NCBI RefSeq assembly: GCF_051014685.1
Contig: NW_027478442.1
Coordinates: forward strand, 1,364,001 to 1,428,000
Reading direction: 5' to 3'
DNA from: Ptiloglossa arizonensis
Taxonomy: Eukaryota; Arthropoda; Insecta; Hymenoptera; Colletidae
Length of the DNA stretch: 64,000 nt
Positions 50,879-63,930 of the stretch are shown here, one piece after another. Made by a program: the position numbers and the translations under genes. Position 1 is the stretch's first letter. Every line of letters begins with the position of its first letter. A model generated the notes under the pieces. It was not told the DNA's origin. It worked only from the letters and a program-made list of their open reading frames with translations, and made no database searches.

Positions 50879-53800
50879 ACGAAGAAAGAAACGGAGCAAC
50901 GGAGAAATAAATGTAGAAACGAAGAAAGAAACGGAGAAACGAAGAAAGAAACGGAGAAACGAAGAAAAAAACGGAGAAACGAAGAAAGAAACAGAGAAAC
51001 GAAGAAAGAAACGGAGAAACGAACAAAGAAACGGAGAAACGAAGAAAGAAACGGAGAAACGGAGAAATAAATGGAGAAACGAAGAAATAAACGGAGAAAC
51101 GAAGAAAGAAACGGAGAAACGAACAAAGAAACGGAGAAACGGACAAAGTAACGGAGAAACGAACAAAGAAACGGAGAAACGAAGAAAGAAACGGAGAAGC
51201 GGAGAAATAAATGGAGAAACGAAGAAATAAACGGAGAAACGAACAAAGAAACGGAGAAACGAAGAAAGAAACGGAGAAACGAACAAAGAAACGGAGAAAT
51301 GAACAAAGAAACGGAGAAACGAAGAAAGAAACGGAGAAACGGAGAAATAAATGGAGAAACGAAGAAATAAACGGAGAAACGAAGAAAGAAACGGAGAAAC
51401 GAAGTAAGAAACGGAGAAACGGAGAAAGAAACGGAGAAATAAATGGAGAAACGAACAAACAAACGGAGAAACGAACAAAGGAACGGAGAATCGAACAAAG
51501 AAACGGAGAAACGAACAAAGAAACGGAGAAACGAACAAAGAAACGGAGAAACGAACAAAGAAACGGAGAAACGAACAAAGAAACGGAGAAACGGAGAAAT
51601 AAATGGATAAACGAAGAAATAAACGGAGAAATGAAGAAAGAAACGGAGAAACGAAAAAGGAACGGAGAAACGAAGAAAGAAACAGAGAAACGAAGAAAGA
51701 AACGGAGAAACGGAGAAATAAATGGAGAAACGAAGAAATAAACGGAGAAACGAAGAAAGAAACGGAGAAACGAAGAAAGAAACGGAGAAATAAATGGAGA
51801 AACGAACAAAGAAACGGAGAAACGAAGAAAGAAACGCAGCAACGGAGAAATAAATGGAGATACGAAGAAATAAACGGAGATACGAAGAAAGAAACAGTGA
51901 AACGAAGAAAGAAACGGAGAAACGAAGAAAGAAACAGAGAAACGAAGAAAGAAACGGAGAAACGAACAAAGAAACGGAGAAACGAAGAAAGAAACGGAGA
52001 AACGGAGAAATAAATGGAGAAACGAAGAAATAAACGGAGAAACGAAGAAAGAAACGGAGAAACGAACAAAGAAACGGAGAAACGGACAAAGTAACGGAGA
52101 AACGAACAAAGAAACGGATAAACGAACAAAGAAAAGGAGAATCGGAGAAATAAATGGAGAAACGAAGAAATAAGCGGAGAAACGGAGAAATAAATGGAGA
52201 AACCAAGAAATAAACGGAGAAACGAAGAAAGAAACAGAGAAACGAAGAAAGAAACGGAAAAACGAACAAAGAAACGGAGAAATGAAGAAAGAAACGGAGA
52301 AACGGAGAAATAAATGGAGAAACGAAGAAATAAACGGAGAAACGAAGAAAGAAACGGAGAAACGAAGAAAGAAACGGAGAAACGAACAAAGAAATCGAGA
52401 AACGAAGAAAGAAACGGAGCAACGAAGAAAGAAACGGAGAAACGAAGAGAGAAACGGAGAAATGGGCAAAGAAATGGAGAAACGACGAAAGAATCGGAGA
52501 AACGAAGAAAGAAACGGAGAAACGAAGAAAGAAACGGAGAAACGAAGAAAGAAACGGAGAAACGAAGAAAGAAACGGAGAAACGGAGAAATAAATGGAGA
52601 AACGAAGAAATAAACGGAGAAACGAAGAAAGAAACGGAGAAACGAAGAAGGAAACGGAGAAACGAACAAAGAAACGGAGAAACGAAGAAAGAAACGCAGC
52701 AACGGTGAAATAAATGGAGATACGAAGAAATAAACGGAGATACGAAGAAAGAAACGGAGAAACGAAGAAAGAAACGGAGAAACGAAGAAAGAAACAGAGA
52801 AACGAAGAAAGAAACGGAGAAACGAACAAAGAAACGGAGAAACGAAGAAAGAAACGGAGAAACGGAGAAATAAATGGAGAAACGAAGAAATAAACGGAGA
52901 AACGAAGAAAGAAACGGAGAAACGAAGAAAGAAACGGAGAAACGAACAAAGAACTCGAGAAACGAAGAAAGAAACGGAGCAACGGAGAAATAAATGGAGA
53001 AACGAAGAAATAAACGGAGAAACTAAGAAAGAAACGGAGAAACGAAGAAAAAAACGGAGAAACGAAGAAAGAAACGGAGAAACGAACAAAGAAACGGAGA
53101 AACGGACAAAGTAACGGAGAAACGAACAAAGAAACGGATAAACGAACAAAGAAAAGGAGAATCGGAGAAATAAATGGAGAAACGAAGAAATAAGCGGAGA
53201 AACGGAGAAATAAATGGAGAAACCAAGAAATAAACGGAGAAACGAAGAAAGAAACAGAGAAACGAAGAAAGAAACGGAAAAACGAACAAAGAAACGGAGA
53301 AATGAAGAAAGAAACGGAGAAACGGAGAAATAAATGGAGAAACGAAGAAATAAACGGAGAAACGAAGAAAGAAACGGAGAAACGAAGAAAGAAACGGAGA
53401 AACGAACAAAGAAATCGAGAAACGAAGAAAGAAACGGAGCAACGAAGAAAGAAACGGAGAAACGAAGAGAGAAACGGAGAAATGGGCAAAGAAATGGAGA
53501 AACGACGAAAGAATCGGAGAAACGAAGAAAGAAACGGAGAAACGAAGAAAGAAACGGAGAAACGAAGAAAGAAACGGAGAAACGAAGAAAGAAACGGAGA
53601 AACGGAGAAATAAATGGAGAAACGAAGAAATAAACGGAGAAACGAAGAAAGAAACGGAGAAACGAAGAAGGAAACGGAGAAACGAACAAAGAAACGGAGA
53701 AACGAAGAAAGAAACGCAGCAACGGTGAAATAAATGGAGATACGAAGAAATAAACGGAGATACGAAGAAAGAAACGGAGAAACGAAGAAAGAAACGGAGA

Positions 53801-54801
53801 AACGAAGAAAGAAACAGAGAAACGAAGAAAGAAACGGAGAAACGAACAAAGAAACGGAGAAACGAAGAAAGAAACGGAGAAACGGAGAAATAAATGGAGA
53901 AACGAAGAAATAAACGGAGAAACGAAGAAAGAAACGGAGAAACGAAGAAAGAAACGGAGAAACGAACAAAGAACTCGAGAAACGAAGAAAGAAACGGAGC
54001 AACGGAGAAATAAATGGAGAAACGAAGAAATAAACGGAGAAACTAAGAAAGAAACGGAGAAACGAAGAAAAAAACGGAGAAACGAAGAAAGAAACAGAGA
54101 AACGAAGAAAGAAACGGAAAAACGAACAAAGAAACGGAGAAACGAAGAAAGAAACGGAGAAGCGGAGAAATAAATGGAGAAACGAAGGAATACACGGAGA
54201 AACGAACAAAGAAACGGAGAAACGAAGAAAGAAACGGAGAAACGAACAAAGAAACGGAGAAATGAACAAAGAAACGGAGAAACGAAGAAAGAAACGGAGA
54301 AACGAAGAGAGAAACGGAGAAATGGGCAAAGAAATGGAGAAACGAAGAAAGAATCGGAGAAACGAAGAAAGAAACGGAGAAACGAAGAAAGAAACGGAGA
54401 AACGAAGAAAGAAACGCAGAAACGAAGAAAGAAACGGAGAAACGGACAAAGTAACGGAGAAGCGAACAAAGAAACGGAGAAACGAACAAAGAAACGGAGA
54501 ATCGGAGAAATAAATGGAGAAACGAAGAAATAAACGGAGAAATGGAGAAATAAATGGAGAAACCAAGAAATAAACGGAAAAACGAAGAAAGAAACGGAGA
54601 GACGAACAAAGAAACGGAGAAACGAACAAAGAAACGGAGAATCGGGGAAATAAATGGAGAAACGAAGAAATAAACGGAGAAACGGAGAAATAAATGGAGA
54701 AACCAAGAAATAAACGGAGAAACGAAGAAAGAAACGGAGAGACGAACAGAGAAACGGAGAAACGAACAAAGAAACGGGGAAACGAACAAAGAAACGGAGA
54801 A
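50879..54801 (+). repeat. 3.35-kb tandem duplication, copy B (expanded)
   Basis: Copy B is 3,923 bp: 3,351 minus 468 plus 20 plus 1,020. Shared marks across A and B include GAACTCGAGAAACG (50,050 in A; 52,951 and 53,971 in B), AATGGGCAAAG, CGAAGGAATACACGG and GAGACGAACAGAG. It diverges from A near 54,801. Confidence 0.87.
52056..54091 (+). repeat. Nested 1,020-bp tandem duplication (51 units)
   Basis: Bases from about 52,056 to 53,075 repeat from about 53,076 to 54,095 at offset 1,020 bp. The lines compared between 52,081-53,040 and 53,101-54,060 look identical, including the rare GAACTCGAG and AATGGGCAAAG units. The homologous stretch in copy A (from about 49,150) is present once and differs by a few bases, so this is the younger event. 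Confidence 0.9.
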
Positions 54802-55269
54802 ATGAACAAAGATACGGAGAAACGAAGTAAGAAACGGAGAAACGAACAAAGAAACGGAGAATCGGAGAAATAAATGGAGAAACGAAGAAATAAACGGAGA
54901 AACGGAGAAATAAATGGAGAAACCAAGAAATAAACGGAGAAACGAAGAAAGAAACGGAGAGACGAACAAAGAAACGGAGAAACGAACAAAGAAACGGAGA
55001 AACGAACAAAGAAACAGAGAAACGAAGAAAGAAACGGAGAAACGGAGAAATAAATGGACAAACGAAGAAATAAACGGAGAAACGAAGAAAGAAACGGAAA
55101 AACGAAGAAGGAAACGGAGAAACGAAGAAAGAAACGGAGAAACGAAGAGAGAAACGGAGAAATGGGCAAAGAAATGGAGAAACGAAGAAAGAATCGGAGA
55201 AACGAAGAAAGAAACGGAGAAACGAAGAAAGAAACGGAGAAACGAAGAAAGAAACGCAGAAACGAAGAA

Positions 55270-56205
55270 AGAAACGGAGAAACGGACAAAGTAACGGAGA
55301 AGCGAACAAAGAAACGGAGAAACGAACAAAGAAACGGAGAATCGGAGAAATAAATGCAGAAACGAAGAAATAAACGGAGAAACGGAGAAATAAATGGAGA
55401 AACCAAGAAATAAACGGAGAAACGAAGAAAGAAACGGAGAGACGAACAAAGAAACGGAGAAACGAACAAGGAAACGGAGAAACGAACAAAGAAACAGAGA
55501 AACGAAGAAAGAAACGGAGAAACGGAGAAATAAATGGAGAAACGAACAAAGAAACGGAGAGACGAACAAAGAAACGGAGAAACGAACAAAGAAACGGAGA
55601 AACGAACAAAGAAACAGAGAAACGAAGAAAGAAACGGAGAAACGGAGAAATAAATGGAGATACGAAGAAAGAAACGGAGAAACGAAGAAAGAAACGGAGA
55701 AACGAAGAAAGAAATAGAGAAACGAAGAAAGAAACGGAGAAACGAACAAAGAAACGGAGAAACGAAGAAAGAAACGGAGAAACGGAGAAATAAATGGAGA
55801 AACGAAGAACTAAACGGAGAAACGAACAGAGAAACGGAGAAACGAAGAAAGAAACGGAGAAACGAACAAAGAAACGGAGAAACGAACAAAGAAACGGAGA
55901 AACGAACGAAGAAACAGAGAAACGAAGAAAGAAACGGACAAAGAAACGGAGAAACAAACGGACAAACGAACAAAGAAACGGATAAACGAACAAAGAATCG
56001 GAGAAACGGACAAAGTAACGGAGAAACGAACAAAGAAACGGAGAAACGAACAAAGAAACGGAGAAACGAACAAAGAAACGGAGAAACGGAGAAATAAATG
56101 GAAAAACGAAGAAATAAACGGAGAAACGAAGAAAGAAACGGAGAAACGAAAAAGAAACGGAGAAACGAAGAAAGAAACAGAGAAACGAAGAAAGAAACGG
56201 AGAAA
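55270..56205 (+). repeat. 0.93-kb block, copy 1 (offset 7,373 bp)
   Basis: Matches 62,643-63,578 at a constant offset of 7,373 bp. It contains a 120-bp (6-unit) tandem starting near 55,439 (GAGACGAAC mark), the GAAATAGAG unit, a run of shortened units near 55,938-55,975 (GGACAAAGAAACGGAG, then ACAAACGGACAAACG), and a 2-bp register loss (CGAAAAAGAAACGG) at 56,149. A constant offset despite these irregular marks means they were all present before copying. Confidence 0.88.
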
Positions 56206-56960
56206 CGAAGAACTAAACGGAGAAACGAACAGAGAAACGGAGAAACGAAGAAAGAAACGGGGAAACGGACAAAGAAACGGAGAAATGAACAAAGATACGG
56301 AGAAACGAAGTAAGAAACGGAGAAACGAAGAAAGAAACGGAGAAATAAATGGAGAAACGAACAAAGAAACGGAGAAACGAAGAAAGAAATGGAGAAACGA
56401 AGAAAGAAACGGAGAAACGGAGAAATAAATGGAGAAACGAAGAAATAAACGGAGAAACGAAGAAAGAAACGGAGAAACGAAGTAAGAAACGGAGAAACGA
56501 ATAAAGAAACGGAGAAACGAAGAAAGAAACGGAGAAACGAACAAAGAAACAGAGAAACGAAGAAAGAAACGCAGCAACGGAGAAATAAATGGAGATACGA
56601 AGAAATAAACGGAGATACGAAGAAAGAAACGGAGAAACGAAGAAAGAAACGGAGAAACGAAGAAAGAAACATAGAAACGGAGAAAGAAACGGAGAAACGA
56701 ACAAAGAAACGGAGAAACGAAGAAAGAAACGGAGAAACGGAGAAATAAATGGAGAAACGAAGAACTAAACGGAGAAACGAACAGAGAAACGGAGAAACGA
56801 AGAAAGAAACGGAGAAACGAACAAAGAAACGGAGAAATGAACAAAGAAACGGAGAAACGAAGTAAGAAACGGAGAAACGAAGAAAGAAACGGAGAAATAA
56901 ATGGAGAAACGAACAAAGAAACGGAGAAACGAAGAAAGAAACGGAGAAACGAAGAAAGAT

Positions 56961-59827
56961 ACGGAGAAACGAACAAAGAAACGGAGAAACGAAGAAAGAA
57001 ACGGAGAAACGAACAAAGAAACGGAGAAAGAAACGGAGAAACGAACAAAGAAACGGAGTAACGAACGAAGAAACAGAGAAACCAAGAAAGAAACGGAGAA
57101 ACGGAGAAATAAATGGAGAAACGAAGATATAAACGGAGAAACGAAGAAAGAAACGGAGAAACGAAGAAAGAAACGGAGAAACGAACAAAGAAATCGAGAA
57201 ACGAAGAAAGAAACGGAGCAACGGAGAAATAAATGTAGAAACGAAGAAAGAAACGGAGAAACGAAGAAAGAAACGGAGAAACGAAGAAAAAAACGGAGAA
57301 ACGAAGAAAGAAACAGAGAAACGAAGAAAGAAACGGAAAAACGAACAAAGAAACGGAGAAACGAAGAAAGAAACGGAGAAGCGGAGAAATAAATGGAGAA
57401 ACGAAGAAATAAACGGAGAAACGAACAAAGAAACGGAGAAACGAAGAAAGAAACGGAGAAACGAACAAAGAAACGGAGAAATGAACAAAGAAACGGAGAA
57501 ACGAAGAAAGAAACGGAGAAACGGAGAAATAAATGGAGAAACGAAGAAATAAACGAAGAAACGAAGAAAGAAACGGAGAAACGAAGTAAGAAACGGAGAA
57601 ACGGAGAAAGAAACGGAGAAATAAATGGAGAAACGAACAAACAAACGGAGAAACGAACAAAGGAACGGAGAATCGAACAAAGAAACAGTGAAACGAACAA
57701 AGAAACGGAGAAACGAACAAAGAAACGGAGAAACGGAGAAATAAATGGATAAACGAAGAAATAAACGGAGAAATGAAGAAAGAAACGGAGAAACGAAAAA
57801 GGAACGGAGAAACGAAGAAAGAAACAGAGAAACGGAGAAATAAATGGAGAAACGAAGAAATAAACGGAGAAACGAAGAAAGAAACGGAGAAACGAAGAAA
57901 GAAACGGAGAAATAAATGGAGAAACGAACAAAGAAACGGAGAAACGAAGAAAGAAACGCAGCAACGGAGAAATAAATGGAGATACGAAGAAATAAACGGA
58001 GATACGAAGAAAGAAACGGCGAAATGAAGAAAGAAACGGAGAAACGGAGAAATAAATGGAGAAACGAAGAAATAAACGGAGAAACGAAGAAAGAAACGGA
58101 GAAACGAAGAAAGAAACGGAGAAACGAACAAAGAAATCGAGAAACGAAGAAAGAAACGGAGCAACGGAGAAATAAATGGAGAAACGAAGAAATAAACGGA
58201 GAAACGAAGAAAGAAACGGAGAAACGAAGAAAAAAACGGACAAACGAAGAAAGAAACAGAGAAACGAAGAAAGAAACGGAAAAACGAACAAAGAAACGGA
58301 GAAACGAAGAAAGAAACGGAGAAGCAGAGAAATAAATGGAGAAACGAAGAAATACACGGAGAAACGAACAAAGAAACGGAGAAACGAAGAAAGAAACGGA
58401 GAAACGAACAAAGAAACGGAGAAACGAAGAAAGAAACGGAGAAGCAGAGAAATAAATGGAGAAATGAAGAAATACACGGAGAAACGAACAAAGAAACGGA
58501 GAAACGAAGAAAGAAACGGAGAAACGAACAAAGAAACGGAGAAATGAACAAAGAAACGGAGAAACGAAGAAAGAAACGGAGAAACGAAGAAAGAAACGGA
58601 GAAACGGACAAAGTAACGGAGAAGCGAACAAAGAAACGGAGAAACGAACAAAGAAACGGAGAATCGGAGAAATAAATGGAGAAACGAAGAAATAAACGGA
58701 GAAACGGAGAAATAAATGGAGAAACCAAGAAATAAACGGAGAAACGAAGAAAGAAACGGAGAGACGAACAAAGAAACGGAGAAACGAGCAAAGAAACGGA
58801 GAAACGAACAAAGAAACAGAGAAACGAAGAAAGAAACGGAGAAACGGAGAAATAAATGGAGAAACGAAGAAATAAACGGAGAAACGAAGAAAGAAACGGA
58901 GAAACGAAGAAGGAAACGGAGAAACGAACAAAGAAACGGAGAAACGAAGAAAGAAACGCAGCAACGGAGAAATAAATGGAGATACGAAGAAATAAACGGA
59001 GATACGAAGAAAGAAACGGAGAAACGAAGAAAGAAACGGAGAAACGAAGAGAGAAACAGAGAAACGAAGAAAGAAACGGAGAAACGAACAAAGAAACGGA
59101 GAAACGAAGAAAGAAACGGAGAAACGGAGAAATAAAAGGAGAAACGAAGAAATAAACGGAGAAACGAAGAAAGAAACGGAGAAACGAACAAAGAAATCGA
59201 GAAACGAAGAAAGAAACGGAGCAACGGAGAAATAAATGTAGAAACGAAGAAAGAAACGGAGAAACGAAGAAAGAAACGGAGAAACGAAGAAAAAAACGGA
59301 GAAACGAAGAAAGAAACAGAGAAACGAAGAAAGAAACGGAAAAACGAACAAAGAAACGGAGAAACGAAGAAAGAAACGGAGAAGCGGAGAAATAAATGGA
59401 GAAACGAAGAAATAAACGGAGAAACGAGCAAAGAAACGGAGAAACGAAGAAAGAAACGGAGAAACGAACAAAGAAATCGAGAAACGAAGAAAGAAACGGA
59501 GAAACGAACAAAGAAACGGAGAAAGAAACGGAGAAACGAACAAAGAAACGGAGTAACGAACAAAGAAATCGAGAAACGAAGAAAGAAACGGAGCAACGGA
59601 GAAATAAATGTAGAAACGAAGAAAGAAACGGAGAAACGAAGAAAGAAACGGAGAAACGAAGAAAAAAACGGAGAAACGAAGAAAGAAACAGAGAAACGAA
59701 GAAAGAAACGGAAAAACGAACAAAGAAACGGAGAAACGAAGAAAGAAACGGAGAAGCGGAGAAATAAATGGAGAAACGAAGAAATAAACGGAGAAACGAA
59801 CAAAGAAACGGAGAAACGAAGAAATAA
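56961..59827 (+). repeat. 2.87-kb tandem duplication, copy 1
   Basis: Matches the next block at offset 2,867 bp (marks GGAGTAACGAACGAAG at 57,056 and 59,923, AAACAGTGAAACG, CGAAAAAGGAACGG). The offset becomes 2,987 after 120 bp are gained in copy 2 near 61,100, then 2,687 where copy 2 lacks about 300 bp of copy 1 (roughly 58,590-58,890). It ends against copy 2, so the pair is head to tail. Confidence 0.82.
58321..58560 (+). repeat. 120-bp tandem marked by GAAGCAGAG units
   Basis: The mark GAAGCAGAGAAATAAATGG followed by AATACACGG occurs at 58,321 and 58,441 (offset 120 bp, 6 units). The counterpart in the neighbouring 2.87-kb copy has three occurrences at about 61,149, 61,309 and 61,429 (offsets 160 and 120), so copy number differs between the two. 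Confidence 0.82.
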
Positions 59828-62200
59828 ACGGAGAAACGAACAAAGAAACGGAGAAACGAAGAAAGAAACGGAGAAACGAACAAAGAAACGGAGAAAGAAA
59901 CGGAGAAACGAACAAAGAAACGGAGTAACGAACGAAGAAACAGAGAAACCAAGAAAGAAACGGAGAAACGGAGAAATAAATGGGGAAACGAAGATATAAA
60001 CGGAGAAACGAAGAAAGAAACGGAGAAACGAAGAAAGAAACGGAGAAACGAACAAAGAAATCGAGAAACGAAGAAAGAAACGGAGCAACGGAGAAATAAA
60101 TGTAGAAACGAAGAAAGAAACGGAGAAACGAAGAAAGAAACGGAGAAACGAAGAAAAAAACGGAGAAACGAAGAAAGAAACAGAGAAACGAAGAAAGAAA
60201 CGGAAAAACGAACAAAGAAACGGAGAAACGAAGAAAGAAACGGAGAAGCGGAGAAATAAATGGAGAAACGAAGAAATAAACGGAGAAACGAACAAAGAAA
60301 CGGAGAAACGAAGAAAGAAACGGAGAAACGAACAAAGAAACGGAGAAATGAACAAAGAAACGGAGAAACGAAGAAAGAAACGGAGAAACGGAGAAATAAA
60401 TGGAGAAACGAAGAAATAAACGGAGAAACGAAGAAAGAAACGGAGAAACGAAGTAAGAAACGGAGAAACGGAGAAAGAAACGGAGAAATAAATGGAGAAA
60501 CGAACAAACAAACGGAGAAACGAACAAAGGAACGGAGAATCGAACAAAGAAACAGTGAAACGAACAAAGAAACGGAGAAACGAACAAAGAAACGGAGAAA
60601 CGAACAACGAAACGGAGAAACGGAGAAATAAATGGATAAACGAAGAAATAAACGGAGAAATGAAGAAAGAAACGGAGAAACGAAAAAGGAACGGAGAAAC
60701 GGAGAAATAAATGGAGAAACGAAGAAATAAACGGAGAAACGAAGAAAGAAACGGAGAAACGAAGAAAGAAACGGAGAAATAAATGGAGAAACGAACAAAG
60801 AAACGGAGAAACGAAGAAAGAAACGCAGCAACGGAGAAATAAATGGAGATACGAAGAAATAAACGGAGATACGAAGAAAGAAACGGCGAAATGAAGAAAG
60901 AAACGGAGAAACGGAGAAATAAATGGAGGAACGAAGAAATAAACGGAGAAACGAAGAAAGAAACGGAGAAACGAAGAAAGAAACGGAGAAACGAACAAAG
61001 AAATCGAGAAACGAAGAAAGAAACGGAGCAACGGAGAAATAAATGGAGAAACGAAGAAATAAACGGAGAAACGAACAAAGAAACGGAGAAACGAAGAAAG
61101 AAACGGAGAAACGAACAAAGAAACGGAGAAACGAAGAAAGAAACGGAGAAGCAGAGAAATAAATGGAGAAACGAAGAAATACACGGAGAAACGAAGAAAG
61201 AAACGGAGAAACGAAGAAAAAAACGGAGAAACGAAGAAAGAAACAGAGAAACGAAGAAAGAAACGGAAAAACGAACAAAGAAACGGAGAAACGAAGAAAG
61301 AAACGGAGAAGCAGAGAAATAAATGGAGAAACGAAGAAATACACGGAGAAACGAACAAAGAAACGGAGAAACGAAGAAAGAAACGGAGAAACGAACAAAG
61401 AAACGGAGAAACGAAGAAAGAAACGGAGAAGCAGAGAAATAAATGGAGAAACGAAGAAATACACGGAGAAACGAACAAAGAAACGGAGAAACGAAGAAAG
61501 AAACGGAGAAACGAACAAAGAAACGGAGAAATGAACAAAGAAACGGAGAAACGAAGAAATAAACGGAGAAACGAAGAAAGAAACGGAGAAACGAAGAAGG
61601 AAACGGAGAAACGAACAAAGAAACGGAGAAACGAAGAAAGAAACGCAGCAACGGAGAAATAAATGGAGATACGAAGAAATAAACGGAGATACGAAGAAAG
61701 AAACGGAGAAACGAAGAAAGAAACGGAGAAACGAAGAAAGAAACAGAGAAACGAAGAAAGAAACGGAGAAACGAACAAAGAAACGGAGAAACGAAGAAAG
61801 AAACGGAGAAACGGAGAAATAAAAGGGGAAACGAAGAAATAAACGGAGAAACGAAGAAAGAAACGGAGAAACGAAGAAAGAAACGGAGAAACGAACAAAG
61901 AAATCGAGAAACGAAGAAAGAAACGGAGCAACGGAGAAATAAATGGAGAAACGAAGAAATAAACGGAGAAACGAAGAAAGAAACGGAGAAACGAAGAAAG
62001 AAACGGAGAAACGAACAAAGAAATCGAGAAACGAAGAAAGAAACGGAGCAACGGAGAAATAAATGGAGAAACGAAGAAATAAACGGAGAAACGAAGAAAG
62101 AAACGGAGAAACGAAGAAAAAAACGTAGAAACGAAGAAAGAAACAGAGAAACGAAGAAAGAAACGGAAAAACGAACAAAGAAACGGAGAAACGAAGAAAG
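59828..62200 (+). repeat. 2.87-kb tandem duplication, copy 2
   Basis: Second copy of 56,961-59,827 with the length changes described there. The match is clear to about 61,935. Beyond it, a 120-bp tandem (61,861-61,980 and 61,981-62,100, mark AAATCGAGAAACG) blurs the boundary, and resemblance continues to about 62,200. Confidence 0.78.
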
Positions 62201-62642
62201 AAACGGAGAAACGAAGAAAGAAACGGAGAAACGAAGAAAGAAACGCAGAAACGAAGAAAGAAACGGACAAAGAAACGGAGAAACAAACGGACAAACGAAC
62301 AAAGAAGCGGAGAAACGAACAAAGAATCGGAGAAACGGACAAAGTAACGGAGAAACGAACAAAGAAACGGAGAAACGAACAAAGAAATGGAGAAACGAAC
62401 AAAGAAACGGAGAAACGGAGAAATAAACGGAAAAACGAAGAAATAAACGGAGAAACGAACAGAGAAACGGAGAAACGAAGAAAGAAACGGGGAAACGAAG
62501 AACTAAACGGAGAAACGAACAGAGAAACGGAGAAACGAAGAAAGAAACGGAGAAACGGAGAAATAAATGGAGAAACGAAGAACTAAACGGAGAAACGAAC
62601 AGAGAAACGGAGAAACGAAGAAAGAAACGGAGAAACGAACAA

Positions 62643-63578
62643 AGAAACGGAGAAACGGACAAAGTAACGGAGAAGCGAACAAAGAAACGGAGAAACGAAC
62701 AAAGAAACGGAGAATCGGAGAAATAAATGGAGAAACGAAGAAATAAACGGAGAAACGGAGAAATAAATGGAGAAACCAAGAAATAAACGGAGAAACGAAG
62801 AAAGAAACGGAGAGACGAACAAAGAAACGGAGAAACGAACAAAGAAACGGAGAAACGAACAAAGAAACAGAGAAACGAAGAAAGAAACGGAGAAACGGAG
62901 AAATAAATGGAGAAACGAACAAAGAAACGGAGAGACGAACAAAGAAACGGAGAAACGAACAAAGAAACGGAGAAACGAACAAAGAAACAGAGAAACGAAG
63001 AAAGAAACGGAGAAACGGAGAAATAAATGGAGATACGAAGAAAGAAACGGAGAAACGAAGAAAGAAACGGAGAAACGAAGAAAGAAATAGAGAAACGAAG
63101 AAAGAAACGGAGAAACGAACAAAGAAACGGAGAAACGAAGAAAGAAACGGAGAAACGGAGAAATAAATGGAGAAACGAAGAACTAAACGGAGAAACGAAC
63201 AGAGAAACGGAGAAACGAAGAAAGAAACGGAGAAACGAACAAAGAAACGGAGAAACGAACAAAGAAACGGAGAAACGGACGAAGAAACAGAGAAACGAAG
63301 AAAGAAACGGACAAAGAAACGGAGAAACAAACGGACAAACGAACAAAGAAACGGAGAAACGAACAAAGAATCGGAGAAACGGGCAAAGTAACGGAGAAAC
63401 GAACAAAGAAACGGAGAAACGAACAAAGAAACGGAGAAACGAACAAAGAAACGGAGAAACGGAGAAATAAATGGAAAAACGAAGAAATAAACGGAGAAAC
63501 GAAGAAAGAAACGGAGAAACGAAAAAGAAACGGAGAAACGAAGAAAGAAACAGAGAAACGAAGAAAGAAACGGAGAAA
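62643..63578 (+). repeat. 0.93-kb block, copy 2 (offset 7,373 bp)
   Basis: Second copy of 55,270-56,205 with the same 120-bp sub-tandem (from 62,812), shortened units (63,311-63,348) and CGAAAAAGAAACGG at 63,522. A partial third copy of the shortened-unit run is near 62,265-62,300. It diverges at about 63,578, where copy 1 has GAAGAACTAAACGG. Confidence 0.88.
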
Positions 63579-63638
63579 CGAAGAAAGAAACGGAGAGACG
63601 AACAAAGAAACGGAGAAACGAACAAAGAAACGGAGAAA

Positions 63639-63930
63639 CGGAGAAATAAATGGAGAAACGAAGAAAGAAACGGAGAAACGAAGAAAGATACGCAGAAACG
63701 AACAAAGAAACGGAGAAACGAAGAAAGAAACGGAGAAACGAACAAAGAAACAGAGAAACGAAGAAAGAAACGGAGAAACGGAGAAATAAATGGAGAAACG
63801 AAGAAAGAAACGGAGAAACGAAGAAAGATACGCAGAAACGAACAAAGAAACGGAGAAACGAAGAAAGAAACGGAGAAACGAACAAAGAAACGGAGAAACG
63901 AACAAAGAAACAGAGAAACGAAGAAAGAAA
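63639..63930 (+). repeat. 140-bp tandem duplication (7 units) at right edge
   Basis: Bases 63,639-63,775 recur from 63,779 at offset 140 bp, marked by GATACGCAGAAACG at 63,688 and 63,828. The array then runs off the window end unchanged. Confidence 0.82.

Larger units (their letters stand above)
42665..61670 (+). repeat. Span of the CGCAGCAACGG variant
   Basis: GAAACGCAGCAACGG (GAAGCGCAGC in one copy near 46,395), followed by one T11/T15 unit and two GGAGATACGAAG units, recurs at about 42,667, 42,847, 44,865, 45,717, 46,397, 46,577, 46,977, 48,933, 49,793, 51,836, 52,696, 53,716, 56,570, 57,957, 58,957, 60,825 and 61,645. I saw none left of 42.6 kb. It defines the right domain of the array. 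Confidence 0.8.

Noticed and set aside
50049..53980. CTCGAG palindromes (about 50,051, 52,952 and 53,972) as functional sites
   Set aside because: They come from two substitutions in one unit (GAACTCGAG) copied by the 3.35-kb and 1.02-kb duplications. They are useful as restriction markers, with no sign of function.
977..63905. Very long minus-strand open frames (up to 9,143 codons) as giant repetitive membrane or structural proteins
   Set aside because: They are open in all three phases because T is nearly absent from the + strand, they overlap one another in different frames, and they have no unique N-terminus, domain, codon bias or upstream signal. Indels do not disrupt them.
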